In this document: positions 49,500-57,549 of the stretch, piece by piece
How positions within the stretch are numbered: position 1 is the first letter of the stretch
Layout: each line of letters opens with the position of its first letter
NCBI RefSeq assembly: GCF_000426525.1
Contig: NZ_AUFN01000011.1
Span: forward strand, 248,001-312,000
Source of the DNA: Nocardioides alkalitolerans DSM 16699
GTDB taxonomy: Bacteria > Actinomycetota > Actinomycetes > Propionibacteriales > Nocardioidaceae
DNA length: 64,000 bases
Reading direction: 5' to 3'
The notes under the pieces: model-generated
The model's database searches: none
Seen by the model: only the letters and a program-made list of their open reading frames with translations
Told to the model about the DNA's origin: nothing
Program-made: the position numbers and the translations under genes

Positions 49500-50374
49500 G
49501 CGGCCGCCCCCGGACCGGAGACCCCGGCGCCGCCGGCGAGCTCCGCCAGCACCTCCGCCGCGAGCACCGGCGTCACGCCGGCCCGCCAGTCGGCGGGGCC
49601 GTGCGGGTCGTCGTACCAGCAGTCGATCGCCGCCACCGCGGCGGCGAGCTCGACGGGCGTGGGCAGCGCGGGGAACCGCAGCGGCACCGGACGACGCGTG
49701 GCCGCGGTGACGACGACGGTGCAGGCGCCGGGCGTCGGGCCGTCGACGTCGAGCCGGCCGACGACGACCGCGGACGAGCGGCCGATCGGCGAGAGCGCGA
49801 CCTTGCGGAAGGCGTAGCGGGCGGTGAGCGCGGCGGCGGGCACGTCGAGGGCGCGCACCACCTCGTCGGTACGGCGGTCCGTGCGCTCCGCGTCGACCAC
49901 GAGGTCGGTCACGGCCACGCGACGCTCGCCGTCGGGGCCCCACAGCTCGGCCGTGGCGCCGAGCGCGGAGGTCAGCGAGATCATCGCGCCGGCCGGCAGC
50001 CCCAGGCACACGTTGCCGCCGACGGTCGCGACCTCCCACACCTTGAACGACATCAGGAAGGCCTCGGCGCAGTCGCGCACGAGGGCGGCGGCCGACGTAC
50101 GACGCGGGTCGGCGCCCGGCCACCCGGCGGCCGCGGCGACGAGCTGTGCCACGGTGCAGGTGCCCGCGATCCGGAGCCCGCCGTCACCCTCCGGCGCGGC
50201 GAGCGGCTCGGTCGGGGCCCAGCCGAGGCCGGTGAGGTCGACGAGGCCGCGCAGCCCGGGCTGCGGCGTGGAGTAGAGCCACGACCCGCCGCCGAGGAAG
50301 GCCTCGCCGGGGGCGAGGCGCAGGTCGTCGCGGGTGCGGGCGACCCGGACGCCGGTGAGCTCGACGAGGTCCAT
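49496..50374 (-). CDS. Xanthine dehydrogenase FAD-binding subunit
   Basis: A 292-residue subunit of the molybdopterin dehydrogenase FAD family (CoxM/XdhB type). The FAD loop is APGEAFLGGGSWLY near residue 25, and VGGNVCLGLPAGAMISLTSALGATAEL is the second FAD-binding segment. The C-terminal CO dehydrogenase flavoprotein domain follows. It passes electrons from the Fe-S clusters to NAD or another acceptor. ATG at 50374 overlaps the rpiR stop, and its stop overlaps the next GTG, so it is tightly coupled between the regulator and the catalytic subunit. Confidence 0.9.
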   Translation of the reverse strand: MDLVELTGVRVARTRDDLRLAPGEAFLGGGSWLYSTPQPGLRGLVDLTGLGWAPTEPLAAPEGDGGLRIAGTCTVAQLVAAAAGWPGADPRRTSAAALVRDCAEAFLMSFKVWEVATVGGNVCLGLPAGAMISLTSALGATAELWGPDGERRVAVTDLVVDAERTDRRTDEVVRALDVPAAALTARYAFRKVALSPIGRSSAVVVGRLDVDGPTPGACTVVVTAATRRPVPLRFPALPTPVELAAAVAAIDCWYDDPHGPADWRAGVTPVLAAEVLAELAGGAGVSGPGAAA

Positions 50375-51264
50375 CACTCGATCTCTCGGAGGCGGTGGTA
50401 GCGGCCGCTGATCGACGTCACGCGCTCGCGCCCGGCCGGGCCGAGCGCGGCGAGCACGCCGTCGGCCAGCACGGCGACGACGCTCATGGCGGCGGCGTAG
50501 GAGTCGAACGCGAGGTCGGTCGCGACGGGGCACTCGAGCCACACGTGCGGGGCGCCCAGCTGGCGGGCGTGGTCGACGGCGCTCGGGTCGGCGAGCAGCA
50601 CGACGGTGGCACCGGTGCGCACCGCCTCGGCGAGGAAGCCGCCCAGGCCGTGCGGCCGGCGACGGAACCCGATGACGACGACGGCGTCGCCCGCCCCGAC
50701 GTCGGCGAGCTCCTCGCCCATCACCTGCCCGGGCAGCGGGCCGAGCCGGACGTCGGGCCGGGCCTGCGCGAGCTGCTGGCGCAGGTGGAGCGCGACGGCG
50801 TGGCTGTTGCGCCAGCCGACGACGTGCACGTGGCGCGCCGCGACGAGGGCCGAGACCGCCCGCGCGATGCTCGGCTGCGCCAGCACGGCGGCGATGGTCG
50901 CGGCCTCGGCCCGGGCGTACGCCGGAAGGCTCGCCGGCGCCTCCAGCTGGCGCGGCTCGCCCACGGCGCGCAGGGCGCGGAGGTGGTCGCGGACCTCGTC
51001 GAAGTCGGCGTACCCCAGGCTGCGGAAGAGCCGGCTCATCGTCGCCTTCGAGACGCCGGCGAGCTCGGCCAGCTCGGCGGCGCGGTAGGTGGCGAGGTCC
51101 TCGAGGTGCTCGAGCAGCGTGTCGGCGGCCCGACGCTCCTGGGGCGAGAGGTCGGCGCGCCGGGTGGCGATGCGCTCGTCGATGCGCACGGCGGTGGTGC
51201 CGGCCATGGCGGTGGCGGACCCGGTGGCGGTCCCGGCAGTGGGTGGCGTGCTCGTGGTGGTCAT
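50374..51264 (-). CDS. RpiR family transcriptional regulator (HTH plus SIS domain)
   Basis: A 296-residue regulator. The N-terminal helix-turn-helix (ADTLLEHLEDLATYRAAELAELAGVSKATMSRLFRSLGYADFDEVR) is at about 47-92, and the SIS sugar-phosphate-type domain is at about 120-255, with HVHVVGWRNSHAVALHLRQQL and GDAVVVIGFRRRP. Similar RpiR proteins control purine/ureide or hydantoin pathways in actinobacteria and proteobacteria. It is embedded in the operon, with ATGA overlaps on both sides. This is the likely pathway-specific regulator; the ligand may be a ureide rather than a sugar phosphate (inference). Confidence 0.88.
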   Translation of the reverse strand: MTTTSTPPTAGTATGSATAMAGTTAVRIDERIATRRADLSPQERRAADTLLEHLEDLATYRAAELAELAGVSKATMSRLFRSLGYADFDEVRDHLRALRAVGEPRQLEAPASLPAYARAEAATIAAVLAQPSIARAVSALVAARHVHVVGWRNSHAVALHLRQQLAQARPDVRLGPLPGQVMGEELADVGAGDAVVVIGFRRRPHGLGGFLAEAVRTGATVVLLADPSAVDHARQLGAPHVWLECPVATDLAFDSYAAAMSVVAVLADGVLAALGPAGRERVTSISGRYHRLREIE

Positions 51265-52601
51265 CGGCCCAGTCCTGGTGTCGGGGGTGGGACGGCGGCG
51301 GTGCCGCCGGCGTCGTGGGCCGTCGCGACCGCGAGCACGGCCGCCTCGAACGCGTCGATGCCCCGGGCGACGTCGACCTCGCGCACGTCCTCGCCCGGGT
51401 GGTGGCTGATGCCGTCGTGGCAGCGCAGGAAGAGCATCCCGATGTCGGCGACGGCCGCGACGGCCATCGCGTCGTGGCCCGCGCGGCTCCACAGCGCCAT
51501 CGGGTCGGCGTCGCCGGTGCTGCGGATGCCGTCGACGACGGCCTGCTGGAGCCAGCCCGCGCAGGGGGCGGCGGGCGCCGCGTGGGTCTCGGTGACCTCG
51601 AGCCGCAGGCCGCGCGCCTCGCAGGCGGCGGCGACCTCGGCGTGCAGCCGCTCCCACGCGCGGTCGCGGTCCTCGTCGAGCGGGGCGCGCAGGTCGAGGC
51701 TGAAGTCGGCCCGGCCGGCGATCACGTTGACGGCGCCGGGGTGCACCTCGATCTGACCGACGGTGGCGATGACACCGAGCGCGCGGCCGAGCCGCTCGAT
51801 CGTCGTGATGGCCTCGCCGGCGCCGACGAGGGCGTCGCGGCGGCGCTCGTACGGCGTGCCGCCCGCGTGCCGGGCCTCGCCGAGCACCGTGAGGCGGAAG
51901 CGGCGGGCGCCCGCGATGGTCGTGACGTAGCCGAGCGAGACGTCGGCGGCCTCGAGGTAGGGGCCCTGCTCGATGTGGGCCTCGAGGTAGCCGACGAGGC
52001 TCCCGGGGGCGCGGGCCGCGTCGCGGGCGCGCTCGGGGTCGAGGCCGAAGTCGAGGAAGGCCTGCCGCAGCGGGACGCCGTCGGCGTCGGCGAGCTGCCA
52101 CCAGGCGTCGTCCCAGAGACCGGCCAGCGCCTTGCTGCCCATGAGGGCCGTGCCGAAGCGGGTGCCCTCCTCGTCGGAGAACGCGACCAGCTCGAGCGCG
52201 AAGGGCAGCTCGGCGACCCGGTCGCCGAGCCGCTGCGCCACGGCGATCGCCATGACGACGCCGAGCATCCCGTCGTACGACCCGGCGTCGGGCACCGTGT
52301 CGACGTGCGAGCCCAGCAGGAGCGCGGGCAGGCCCGGCTCACGGCCCTCGCGTCGTCCGCACATGTTGCCGGCGGCGTCGCGCCACGTGGTTAGCCCGGC
52401 CTGCTCCATCCAGGCGCGCACCGCCTCGTTGGCGGCGGCGTGCTCGGGGGAGAGGTGCACGCGCTCGAGGTGGTCGGGCGAGGAGGTGAAGCGGTCGAGC
52501 TCGGTGCAGCGGGCGAGCACGCCCGGGGCGGTGGTCGGGTCGGTGGTCGGGTCGGTGGTGGGGTCGCTGGTCGCGTCGGTGGTGGTCGCGTCGGTGCTCA
52601 T
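51261..52601 (-). CDS. allC: Allantoate amidohydrolase (M20 family)
   Basis: A 446-residue M20 peptidase-fold amidohydrolase. It converts allantoate to ureidoglycine, CO2 and ammonia. Metal ligands lie in GSHVDTVPDAGSYDG, FSDEEGTRFG and HIEQGP, with TTIAGARRFRLTVLGEARHAGGTPYERRRDAL and CHDGISHHPGE as further family features. The length is normal. The N-terminus has a low-complexity DPTT repeat region encoded by four 12-bp tandem units (52531-52578), so the true start could vary; the ATG at 52601 overlaps the pucG stop (ATGA). An N-carbamoyl-amino acid hydrolase function is the alternative, but context favours allantoate. Confidence 0.87.
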   Translation of the reverse strand: MSTDATTTDATSDPTTDPTTDPTTAPGVLARCTELDRFTSSPDHLERVHLSPEHAAANEAVRAWMEQAGLTTWRDAAGNMCGRREGREPGLPALLLGSHVDTVPDAGSYDGMLGVVMAIAVAQRLGDRVAELPFALELVAFSDEEGTRFGTALMGSKALAGLWDDAWWQLADADGVPLRQAFLDFGLDPERARDAARAPGSLVGYLEAHIEQGPYLEAADVSLGYVTTIAGARRFRLTVLGEARHAGGTPYERRRDALVGAGEAITTIERLGRALGVIATVGQIEVHPGAVNVIAGRADFSLDLRAPLDEDRDRAWERLHAEVAAACEARGLRLEVTETHAAPAAPCAGWLQQAVVDGIRSTGDADPMALWSRAGHDAMAVAAVADIGMLFLRCHDGISHHPGEDVREVDVARGIDAFEAAVLAVATAHDAGGTAAVPPPTPGLGR

Positions 52602-53845
52602 GCGTCGGCCTCGCTCGCGTCGTACACCTCGCGCGCGGCCCCGACCCCGCCACCGCCGGTGACGCGGGCGCCGTACGCGCGGAGCACCTGCTCGAGGGCG
52701 GCGAGGGTGAGGAGCACGGCGTCGCGGCGGGCGTTGTAGCCCATCGTGCCGATGCGCCAGACCTTGCCGTGCAGCGGACCGAAGGAGGTGCCGATCTCGA
52801 TGCCGAAGTCGGTGAGCATCGCGCCGCGGGCGGCGTCGCCGGGCACGCCGTCGGGGATGTGGACGGCCACCACGTTGTGCATCTTGTGGTCGACGTCGCC
52901 GAAGACCTCGAGCCCGAGGCCGCGGACACCGGCCAGCATCGCCGCCCCGTGCAGGCGGTGGCGCTCGACGGCCCGGCCCACGCCCTCCTCGACGAGCAGG
53001 CGGGCGCACTCGCGGGCGCCGTACAGCATGCTCGTCGCCTCGGTGTGGTGGTTGAGGCGGCGGGGGCCCCAGTAGTCCATGACCTGCGCGAGGTCGAAGT
53101 AGTTGGAGCGGATGCGCAGGCCGCCCTCGCGCGCCTCGTCGGCGGCCTCGCGGATGCCCGCCTCGACGTGCCGGCGGCCGTCGATGACCTCGACGGCCCG
53201 CGGCGCGATCGTGATGGGGGCGCTGCCCGACGGCCCGCCGAGGCACTTCTGCAGGCCGGCCGTGACGACGTCGACGCCCCACGCGTCGGTGAGGAACTCG
53301 TTGCCGGCGAGCGAGGCCGTGGCGTCGCAGTAGAGGAGCGCGTCGTGGCGCCGGCAGATCTCGCCGAGGTCGGCCAGCGGCTGGCACATCGTGGTGGCGG
53401 TGTCGCCCTGCACGACCGCGACGACCTTGGGCCGGACCGCGGCGACGGCCTCCTCCAGCTGCTCCGGCGTGAAGACGGTGCCCCAGTCGGTGGAGATCGT
53501 GTGCACCTCGGCGCCGCAGCGCTCGGCGATCTCGGTGAGCAGGTGGCCGAAGCGCCCGAAGACCGGCACGAGCACCCGGTCGCCGGGCTCGAGCAGGCTC
53601 ACCAGCGCGGCCTCGATGCCCGCGCGGGAGGTGCCGTCGACGAGGAACGTCTGCTCGTTCGTCGTCACGAACACGTCGCGGTAGAGCGCCATGACCTCGT
53701 TCATGTACGACGTCATCGCGGGGTCGTACTGACCCACCAGCGGCGCGCTCATCGCCCGCAGCACGCGGGGGTCGGCGTTGACGGGTCCGGGACCCATCAG
53801 CAGGCGCGGCGGGGGGTGGATCTGGGCAGCGGCCGAGACGGACAT
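52598..53845 (-). CDS. pucG: (S)-Ureidoglycine-glyoxylate aminotransferase (PucG type)
   Basis: A 415-residue class V aminotransferase. PLP-binding features are DGTSRAGIEAALVSLLEPGDRVLV, Asp174 in YCDATASLAG and the Schiff-base Lys200 in GLQKCLGGPSG. Relatives are alanine-glyoxylate and ureidoglycine-glyoxylate aminotransferases; adjacency to allantoate amidohydrolase favours the latter, giving glycine and oxalurate. It is the first gene of the six-gene operon that runs to guaD. ATG at 53845 lies only 6 bases after the TAGGCT -10 box, so the transcript is nearly leaderless. Confidence 0.87.
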   Translation of the reverse strand: MSVSAAAQIHPPPRLLMGPGPVNADPRVLRAMSAPLVGQYDPAMTSYMNEVMALYRDVFVTTNEQTFLVDGTSRAGIEAALVSLLEPGDRVLVPVFGRFGHLLTEIAERCGAEVHTISTDWGTVFTPEQLEEAVAAVRPKVVAVVQGDTATTMCQPLADLGEICRRHDALLYCDATASLAGNEFLTDAWGVDVVTAGLQKCLGGPSGSAPITIAPRAVEVIDGRRHVEAGIREAADEAREGGLRIRSNYFDLAQVMDYWGPRRLNHHTEATSMLYGARECARLLVEEGVGRAVERHRLHGAAMLAGVRGLGLEVFGDVDHKMHNVVAVHIPDGVPGDAARGAMLTDFGIEIGTSFGPLHGKVWRIGTMGYNARRDAVLLTLAALEQVLRAYGARVTGGGGVGAAREVYDASEADA

Positions 53846-53851
53846 GGGGGC

Positions 53852-53910
53852 AGCCTATGAAACATCCGTTTCTGGGGTGTTTCGCGACGCGCCCGCGGTG
53901 TTTCCGTTTC
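53852..53910 (-). promoter_or_regulatory. Purine-island promoter of the pucG operon: GlnR-like boxes and -10
   Basis: On the minus strand: -10 TAGGCT (53857-53852), GAAAC (53872-53868) exactly 10 bases upstream, then GAAAC (53883-53879) after 6 more bases, forming GAAACACCCCAGAAAC. An inverted GTTTC (53863-53859) overlaps the spacer, and two more GAAAC (53904-53900 and 53910-53906) follow. The same 16-mer with two changes lies upstream of the formamidase gene. Confidence 0.65.
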
Positions 53911-54038
53911 CGGCGCGGTGACGGGCCCTACCTCCCGAAACTCGGGTACGACGCCGCGCCGCGCGTGCGTCGGCGTCCCCGACACGGTGGACTGGACCCG
54001 TGACCGGCACGGGGCCGGTCCGAGGAGAGGGGCGTGAC

Positions 54039-54416
54039 GTGGGGACCTGGGGCGAGGGACTGTTCGAGAACGACTCGGCCGCGGACATCGTGATGGAGCT
54101 CGCGGAAGCGGACACCGGGGAGGTCGAGGGGATGCTCGCCGCCTTCCTCGCGGAGGCCGAGGGCGGCTACGACTCCGACCTCGCCGACGCGGCAGCCGCT
54201 GCCGCGCTGGTCTTCTTCGCGATCGACCGCACGGGGATCGAGGCGCACGAGCCCTACCTCGACCCGGCCGACTGGCCCCGGCCCGACTGGCGTCCGTCGC
54301 CCGCCCTCGTCCGGCAGGCCCGCGACGCCTCGGCGGCGCTGGTCGACCGCGAGGGCGAGGAGTTCCTGCCGCCGGCCGCCCGCGCGCAGCTGCGCGACCT
54401 GGCCGCGCGGGGCTGA
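54039..54416 (+). CDS. DUF4259 family protein
   Basis: A 125-residue protein starting GTWGEGLFENDSAADIVMEL, the hallmark of the DUF4259 family (MGTWGxGxFxNDxAxD). The function of the family is unknown. The C-terminus has WRPSPALVRQARDASAALVDREGEEFL, again typical. The GTG at 54039 is chosen because the family starts exactly there and GAGGAGAGGGG lies about 8 bases upstream. It is separated by 3 bases from the L-2-hydroxyglutarate oxidase gene and probably shares its transcript. Confidence 0.85.
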   Translation: MGTWGEGLFENDSAADIVMELAEADTGEVEGMLAAFLAEAEGGYDSDLADAAAAAALVFFAIDRTGIEAHEPYLDPADWPRPDWRPSPALVRQARDASAALVDREGEEFLPPAARAQLRDLAARG

Positions 54417-54419
54417 CGC

Positions 54420-55652
54420 GTGCCGGGGGACGCCCGCCACGACCTCGTCGTCGTCGGCGCCGGCATCGTGGGGCTCGCGGTGGCCCGCGAGGCGCTGCTG
54501 CGCCGGCCCGGTGCGTCGGTGGTGGTCGTCGACAAGGAGGACCGGGTCGCGGCCCACCAGACCGGTCACAACTCCGGGGTGGTGCACGGCGGCATCTACT
54601 ACGAGCCCGGGTCGCTGAAGGCCCGGCTCTGCGTCGAGGGCGCCCGGCTGATGTACGACTACTGCGAGGAGCACGGCATCCCGCACGAGCGCTGCGGCAA
54701 GCTCGTCGTGGCGGTGGCCGACGACGAGCTCGGACGCCTCGACGCCCTCGAGCTGCGCGGCCGCGCGAACGGCGTACCGGGGCTGCGGCGGGTCGGGGCC
54801 GACGAGATCCGCGAGGTCGAGCCGAACGCCACCGGCCTGGCGGCGCTGCACGCGCCGAACACCGGCATCGTCGACTACGGCGCGGTGGCCCGGGCGATCG
54901 CGGCCGAGGTCGAGCGTCTCGGCGGCGAGGTGCGCCTCGGTGTCGAGGTCGGTGGCATCGTCGCCGAGCCCGGCGGCGACGGCGCCCGCGTGGACGTGAC
55001 CGGGGTCGGGACCGGCGGCCCGTCGGTGCTCGCCGCCCGACGCGTCGTGGTCTGCGCGGGGCTGTGGGCCGACCGCCTCGCCCGGGGAGCCGGCGCGCCC
55101 GCCGACCCGCGCATCGTGCCGTTCCGCGGCGCCTACCTCGCGCTGCGCCGTACGGCGGAGCCCGTCGTCCGCGGGATGGTCTACCCGGTGCCGGACCCCG
55201 ACCTGCCGTTCCTCGGCGTGCACGTCACGAAGCACGTCGACGGCGGCGTCACCCTGGGCCCGACCGCCATGCTGGTGCCGGCCCGGGACGCCTACCGGCT
55301 GCGGACCCTGCGCGGGCGCGACGCCTGGGAGACCGCGACCTGGCCCGGCACCTGGCGGGTCGCCCGACGGTTCTGGCGCACCGGCGCCACCGAGCTGCGG
55401 ATGGCGGCGAGCCGGCGGGCGTTCGTCGAGGCCGCCGCGCGCTACGTGCCGTCGCTGACGCTCGACGACCTCGACGGCACCACCCACGCCGGCGTCCGCG
55501 CCCAGGCGGTCGCGCGGGACGGTTCCCTCGTCGACGACTTCGTCATCTCCACGACCGGCGGCGTCGTCAGCCACCTCCGCAACGCCCCGTCGCCGGCGGC
55601 GACCAGCTCGTTCGCCCTCGCCCGCGAGCTGGCCGACCGGGTCGGGCTCTGA
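54420..55652 (+). CDS. lhgO: L-2-hydroxyglutarate oxidase
   Basis: A 410-residue FAD-dependent oxidoreductase (DAO family). The FAD motif is VVGAGIVGLAVARE, followed by VAAHQTGHNSGVVHGGIYYEPGSLKARLCVEGARLMYDYCEEHGIPHERCGKLVVA, highly typical of LhgO. It oxidises L-2-hydroxyglutarate, a wasteful reduction product of 2-oxoglutarate, back to 2-oxoglutarate and feeds electrons to the membrane chain. GTG start. The link to two 2-oxoglutarate-using oxygenases 14 kb away is tempting but may be chance. It lies between the DUF4259 gene and a thioredoxin gene on the same strand. Confidence 0.92.
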   Translation: MPGDARHDLVVVGAGIVGLAVAREALLRRPGASVVVVDKEDRVAAHQTGHNSGVVHGGIYYEPGSLKARLCVEGARLMYDYCEEHGIPHERCGKLVVAVADDELGRLDALELRGRANGVPGLRRVGADEIREVEPNATGLAALHAPNTGIVDYGAVARAIAAEVERLGGEVRLGVEVGGIVAEPGGDGARVDVTGVGTGGPSVLAARRVVVCAGLWADRLARGAGAPADPRIVPFRGAYLALRRTAEPVVRGMVYPVPDPDLPFLGVHVTKHVDGGVTLGPTAMLVPARDAYRLRTLRGRDAWETATWPGTWRVARRFWRTGATELRMAASRRAFVEAAARYVPSLTLDDLDGTTHAGVRAQAVARDGSLVDDFVISTTGGVVSHLRNAPSPAATSSFALARELADRVGL

Positions 55653-55704
55653 GCGCGGCTCCGAGACCGGGAATGCGTCCCGCGCCGCGGCGGTTGCCAC
55701 CGAC

Positions 55705-56187
55705 GTGACCGGAGCCTGGATCCTGCTCGCCGCCGTCGTGCTCGCCGTGGCCGGCGGGCTGTGGCGCGCCCGCACCGACGGCCGCTTCCGGACGAACGGT
55801 CGTACGGCGCCGGCGGCCGCCGTACCGGACGAGGCCGCCGCACCGGCGGAGCCCAGCGCTCCCGCCCAGCCCACCGCCTGGGAGCGCGCCGCCGCCTCGG
55901 GCGTCGAGGCCGAGCCGGGGGAGCGCGTGACGCTGCTGCAGTTCTCGTCGGCCTTCTGCGCCCCCTGCCGGGCGACCCGCCGCGTGCTCGGCGAGGTGGC
56001 CGAGGTCGTGCCGGGCGTGGCGCACGTGGAGGTCGACGCCGAGCACCACCTCGAGCTGACGCGCGAGCTGAACATCCTGCGCACACCCACCACGATCGTG
56101 CTCGACGCGGCCGGCCGCGAGGTCACGCGCGCCACGGGGGCGCCCACGAAGCAGCAGGTGCTCGCGGGCATCGACGCGGCGATCTGA
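55705..56187 (+). CDS. Membrane-anchored thioredoxin-fold protein
   Basis: A 160-residue protein with one N-terminal transmembrane segment (residues 3-20), a Pro/Ala-rich linker and a thioredoxin domain with the CAPC redox pair (Cys85, Cys88) in LLQFSSAFCAPCRATRRVL. The cis-Pro loop is LRTPTTIVLDAAGRE. By topology the domain probably faces the outside and handles disulfides. CAPC resembles the active site of thiol-disulfide exchange proteins. GTG start. It ends 30 bases from the convergent allantoinase gene. Confidence 0.88.
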   Translation: MTGAWILLAAVVLAVAGGLWRARTDGRFRTNGRTAPAAAVPDEAAAPAEPSAPAQPTAWERAAASGVEAEPGERVTLLQFSSAFCAPCRATRRVLGEVAEVVPGVAHVEVDAEHHLELTRELNILRTPTTIVLDAAGREVTRATGAPTKQQVLAGIDAAI

Positions 56188-56217
56188 GCGACTGGATCCT
56201 GCCCGGGCCCGGAGGCC

Positions 56218-57549
56218 TCAGCCGCGCAGCAGCTGCCGGCCCCAGTCGTGGTCGGGGCGGTCGACGTCGATCGCGTTGCCGCGCACGACGGTGCGGACGA
56301 CGCGCCCGTCGTACGTGAGGCCGTCGTACGCCGAGATGGGGTTCTTGTGGGCGAGGTTCGTCGCCTCGACCCGGAACGGCGCGGCGGTGTCGTAGACGGC
56401 GAGGTCGGCGTCGGCGCCCACCTCGATCCGGCCCTTCGCGGTGAGGCCGACGAGGTCGGCGGTGTGGCGCGACATCCAGCGGCTCACCTGGGCGAGCGGG
56501 ATGCCGCGGCTGCGCGCCTCGGACGCCATGGCCGCGAACCCGACCTGGAGGCCGGAGACCCCGCCCCACGCCTGCTGCAGGTCCCCGCCGCCACGGTGCT
56601 TCTCCTCGGCGGTCGCGGGCGAGTGGTCGGAGACGACGCAGTCGATGACGCCCTCGCGCAGCGCGGCCCACAGCTCCTCGCGGTTGCCGGCGTCGCGGAT
56701 CGGCGGGCAGCACTTGAACTGCGGCGAGGCGTCGGGGATGGTCTCGGCCGCGAAGGTCAGGTAGTGCGGGCAGGTCTCGACCGTGACGCGCAGGCCCTCG
56801 GCCTTGGCGTCGGCGAGCATGTCGAGCGCGCGGGCGCTGGAGAGGTGCAGCACGTGCACCCGCGCCCCGGTCTCGCGGGCGCCGTCGAGCACCTGGCGGA
56901 TCGCCTGGGTCTCCGCGGCGGGCGGGCGGGAGACCACGAAGTCGGCGTACGCCCGGCTCGGCGGCGAGGGCGCCGCCTCGAGCACGGTCGCGTCCTCGGC
57001 GTGCACGATCATCAGCCCGTCGAAGCGGGCGATCTCGCGGAGCGCGAGCAGGAACTCGTCGGGCGCCAGGGGTGGGAACTCGTCGACGCCGCTGGGGGCG
57101 AGGAAGCACTTGAACCCGAACACGCCGGTGCGCCAGAGCGGCTCGAGGTCGGCCACGTTGCCGGGCACGGCGCCGCCCCAGAAGCCGACGTCCACCATCA
57201 GCTGACCGAGCGCCGCCGACTGCTTGACCTGCAGGTGCTCGACGGTGGTGGTGGGCGGGATCGAGTTGAGCGGCATGTCGACGAGCGTGGTGGCGCCGCC
57301 GAGGGCGGCCGCCTCCGTCGCGGAGAGGAACCCCTCCCACTCGGTGCGGCCGGGCTCGTTGACGTGCACGTGGGTGTCGACGACGCCGGGAACGACGTAC
57401 GCCGAGTCGGGTGCCTGCACCACGACGCCCTCGGTCGGGTGCTCGTAGGGCTCGATCGCCGCGATCCGCTCGTCGCGCACGACGAGGGTGGCGGGCACGA
57501 CCTCGTCGCCGACGAGCACGTGCCGGGCCCGCAGCGCGTCGATCCTCAC
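56218..57549 (-). CDS. allB: Allantoinase
   Basis: A 443-residue cyclic amidohydrolase that opens the hydantoin ring of allantoin to allantoate. Metal-binding motifs are VDTHVHVNEPGRTEWEGF and GVFGFKCFLAPSG, with the carboxylated Lys. Further ligands are IVHAED and VHVLHLSSA, and Asp in DCVVSDHSPATAEEK. Features of AllB rather than dihydropyrimidinase are TLVDMPLNSIPPTT and FKCCPPIRD. GTG start overlaps the stop of the urate oxidase gene (GTGA). It is the last gene of the uraD-to-allB operon, and so makes the substrate of AllC in the other operon. Confidence 0.93.
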   Translation of the reverse strand: MRIDALRARHVLVGDEVVPATLVVRDERIAAIEPYEHPTEGVVVQAPDSAYVVPGVVDTHVHVNEPGRTEWEGFLSATEAAALGGATTLVDMPLNSIPPTTTVEHLQVKQSAALGQLMVDVGFWGGAVPGNVADLEPLWRTGVFGFKCFLAPSGVDEFPPLAPDEFLLALREIARFDGLMIVHAEDATVLEAAPSPPSRAYADFVVSRPPAAETQAIRQVLDGARETGARVHVLHLSSARALDMLADAKAEGLRVTVETCPHYLTFAAETIPDASPQFKCCPPIRDAGNREELWAALREGVIDCVVSDHSPATAEEKHRGGGDLQQAWGGVSGLQVGFAAMASEARSRGIPLAQVSRWMSRHTADLVGLTAKGRIEVGADADLAVYDTAAPFRVEATNLAHKNPISAYDGLTYDGRVVRTVVRGNAIDVDRPDHDWGRQLLRG

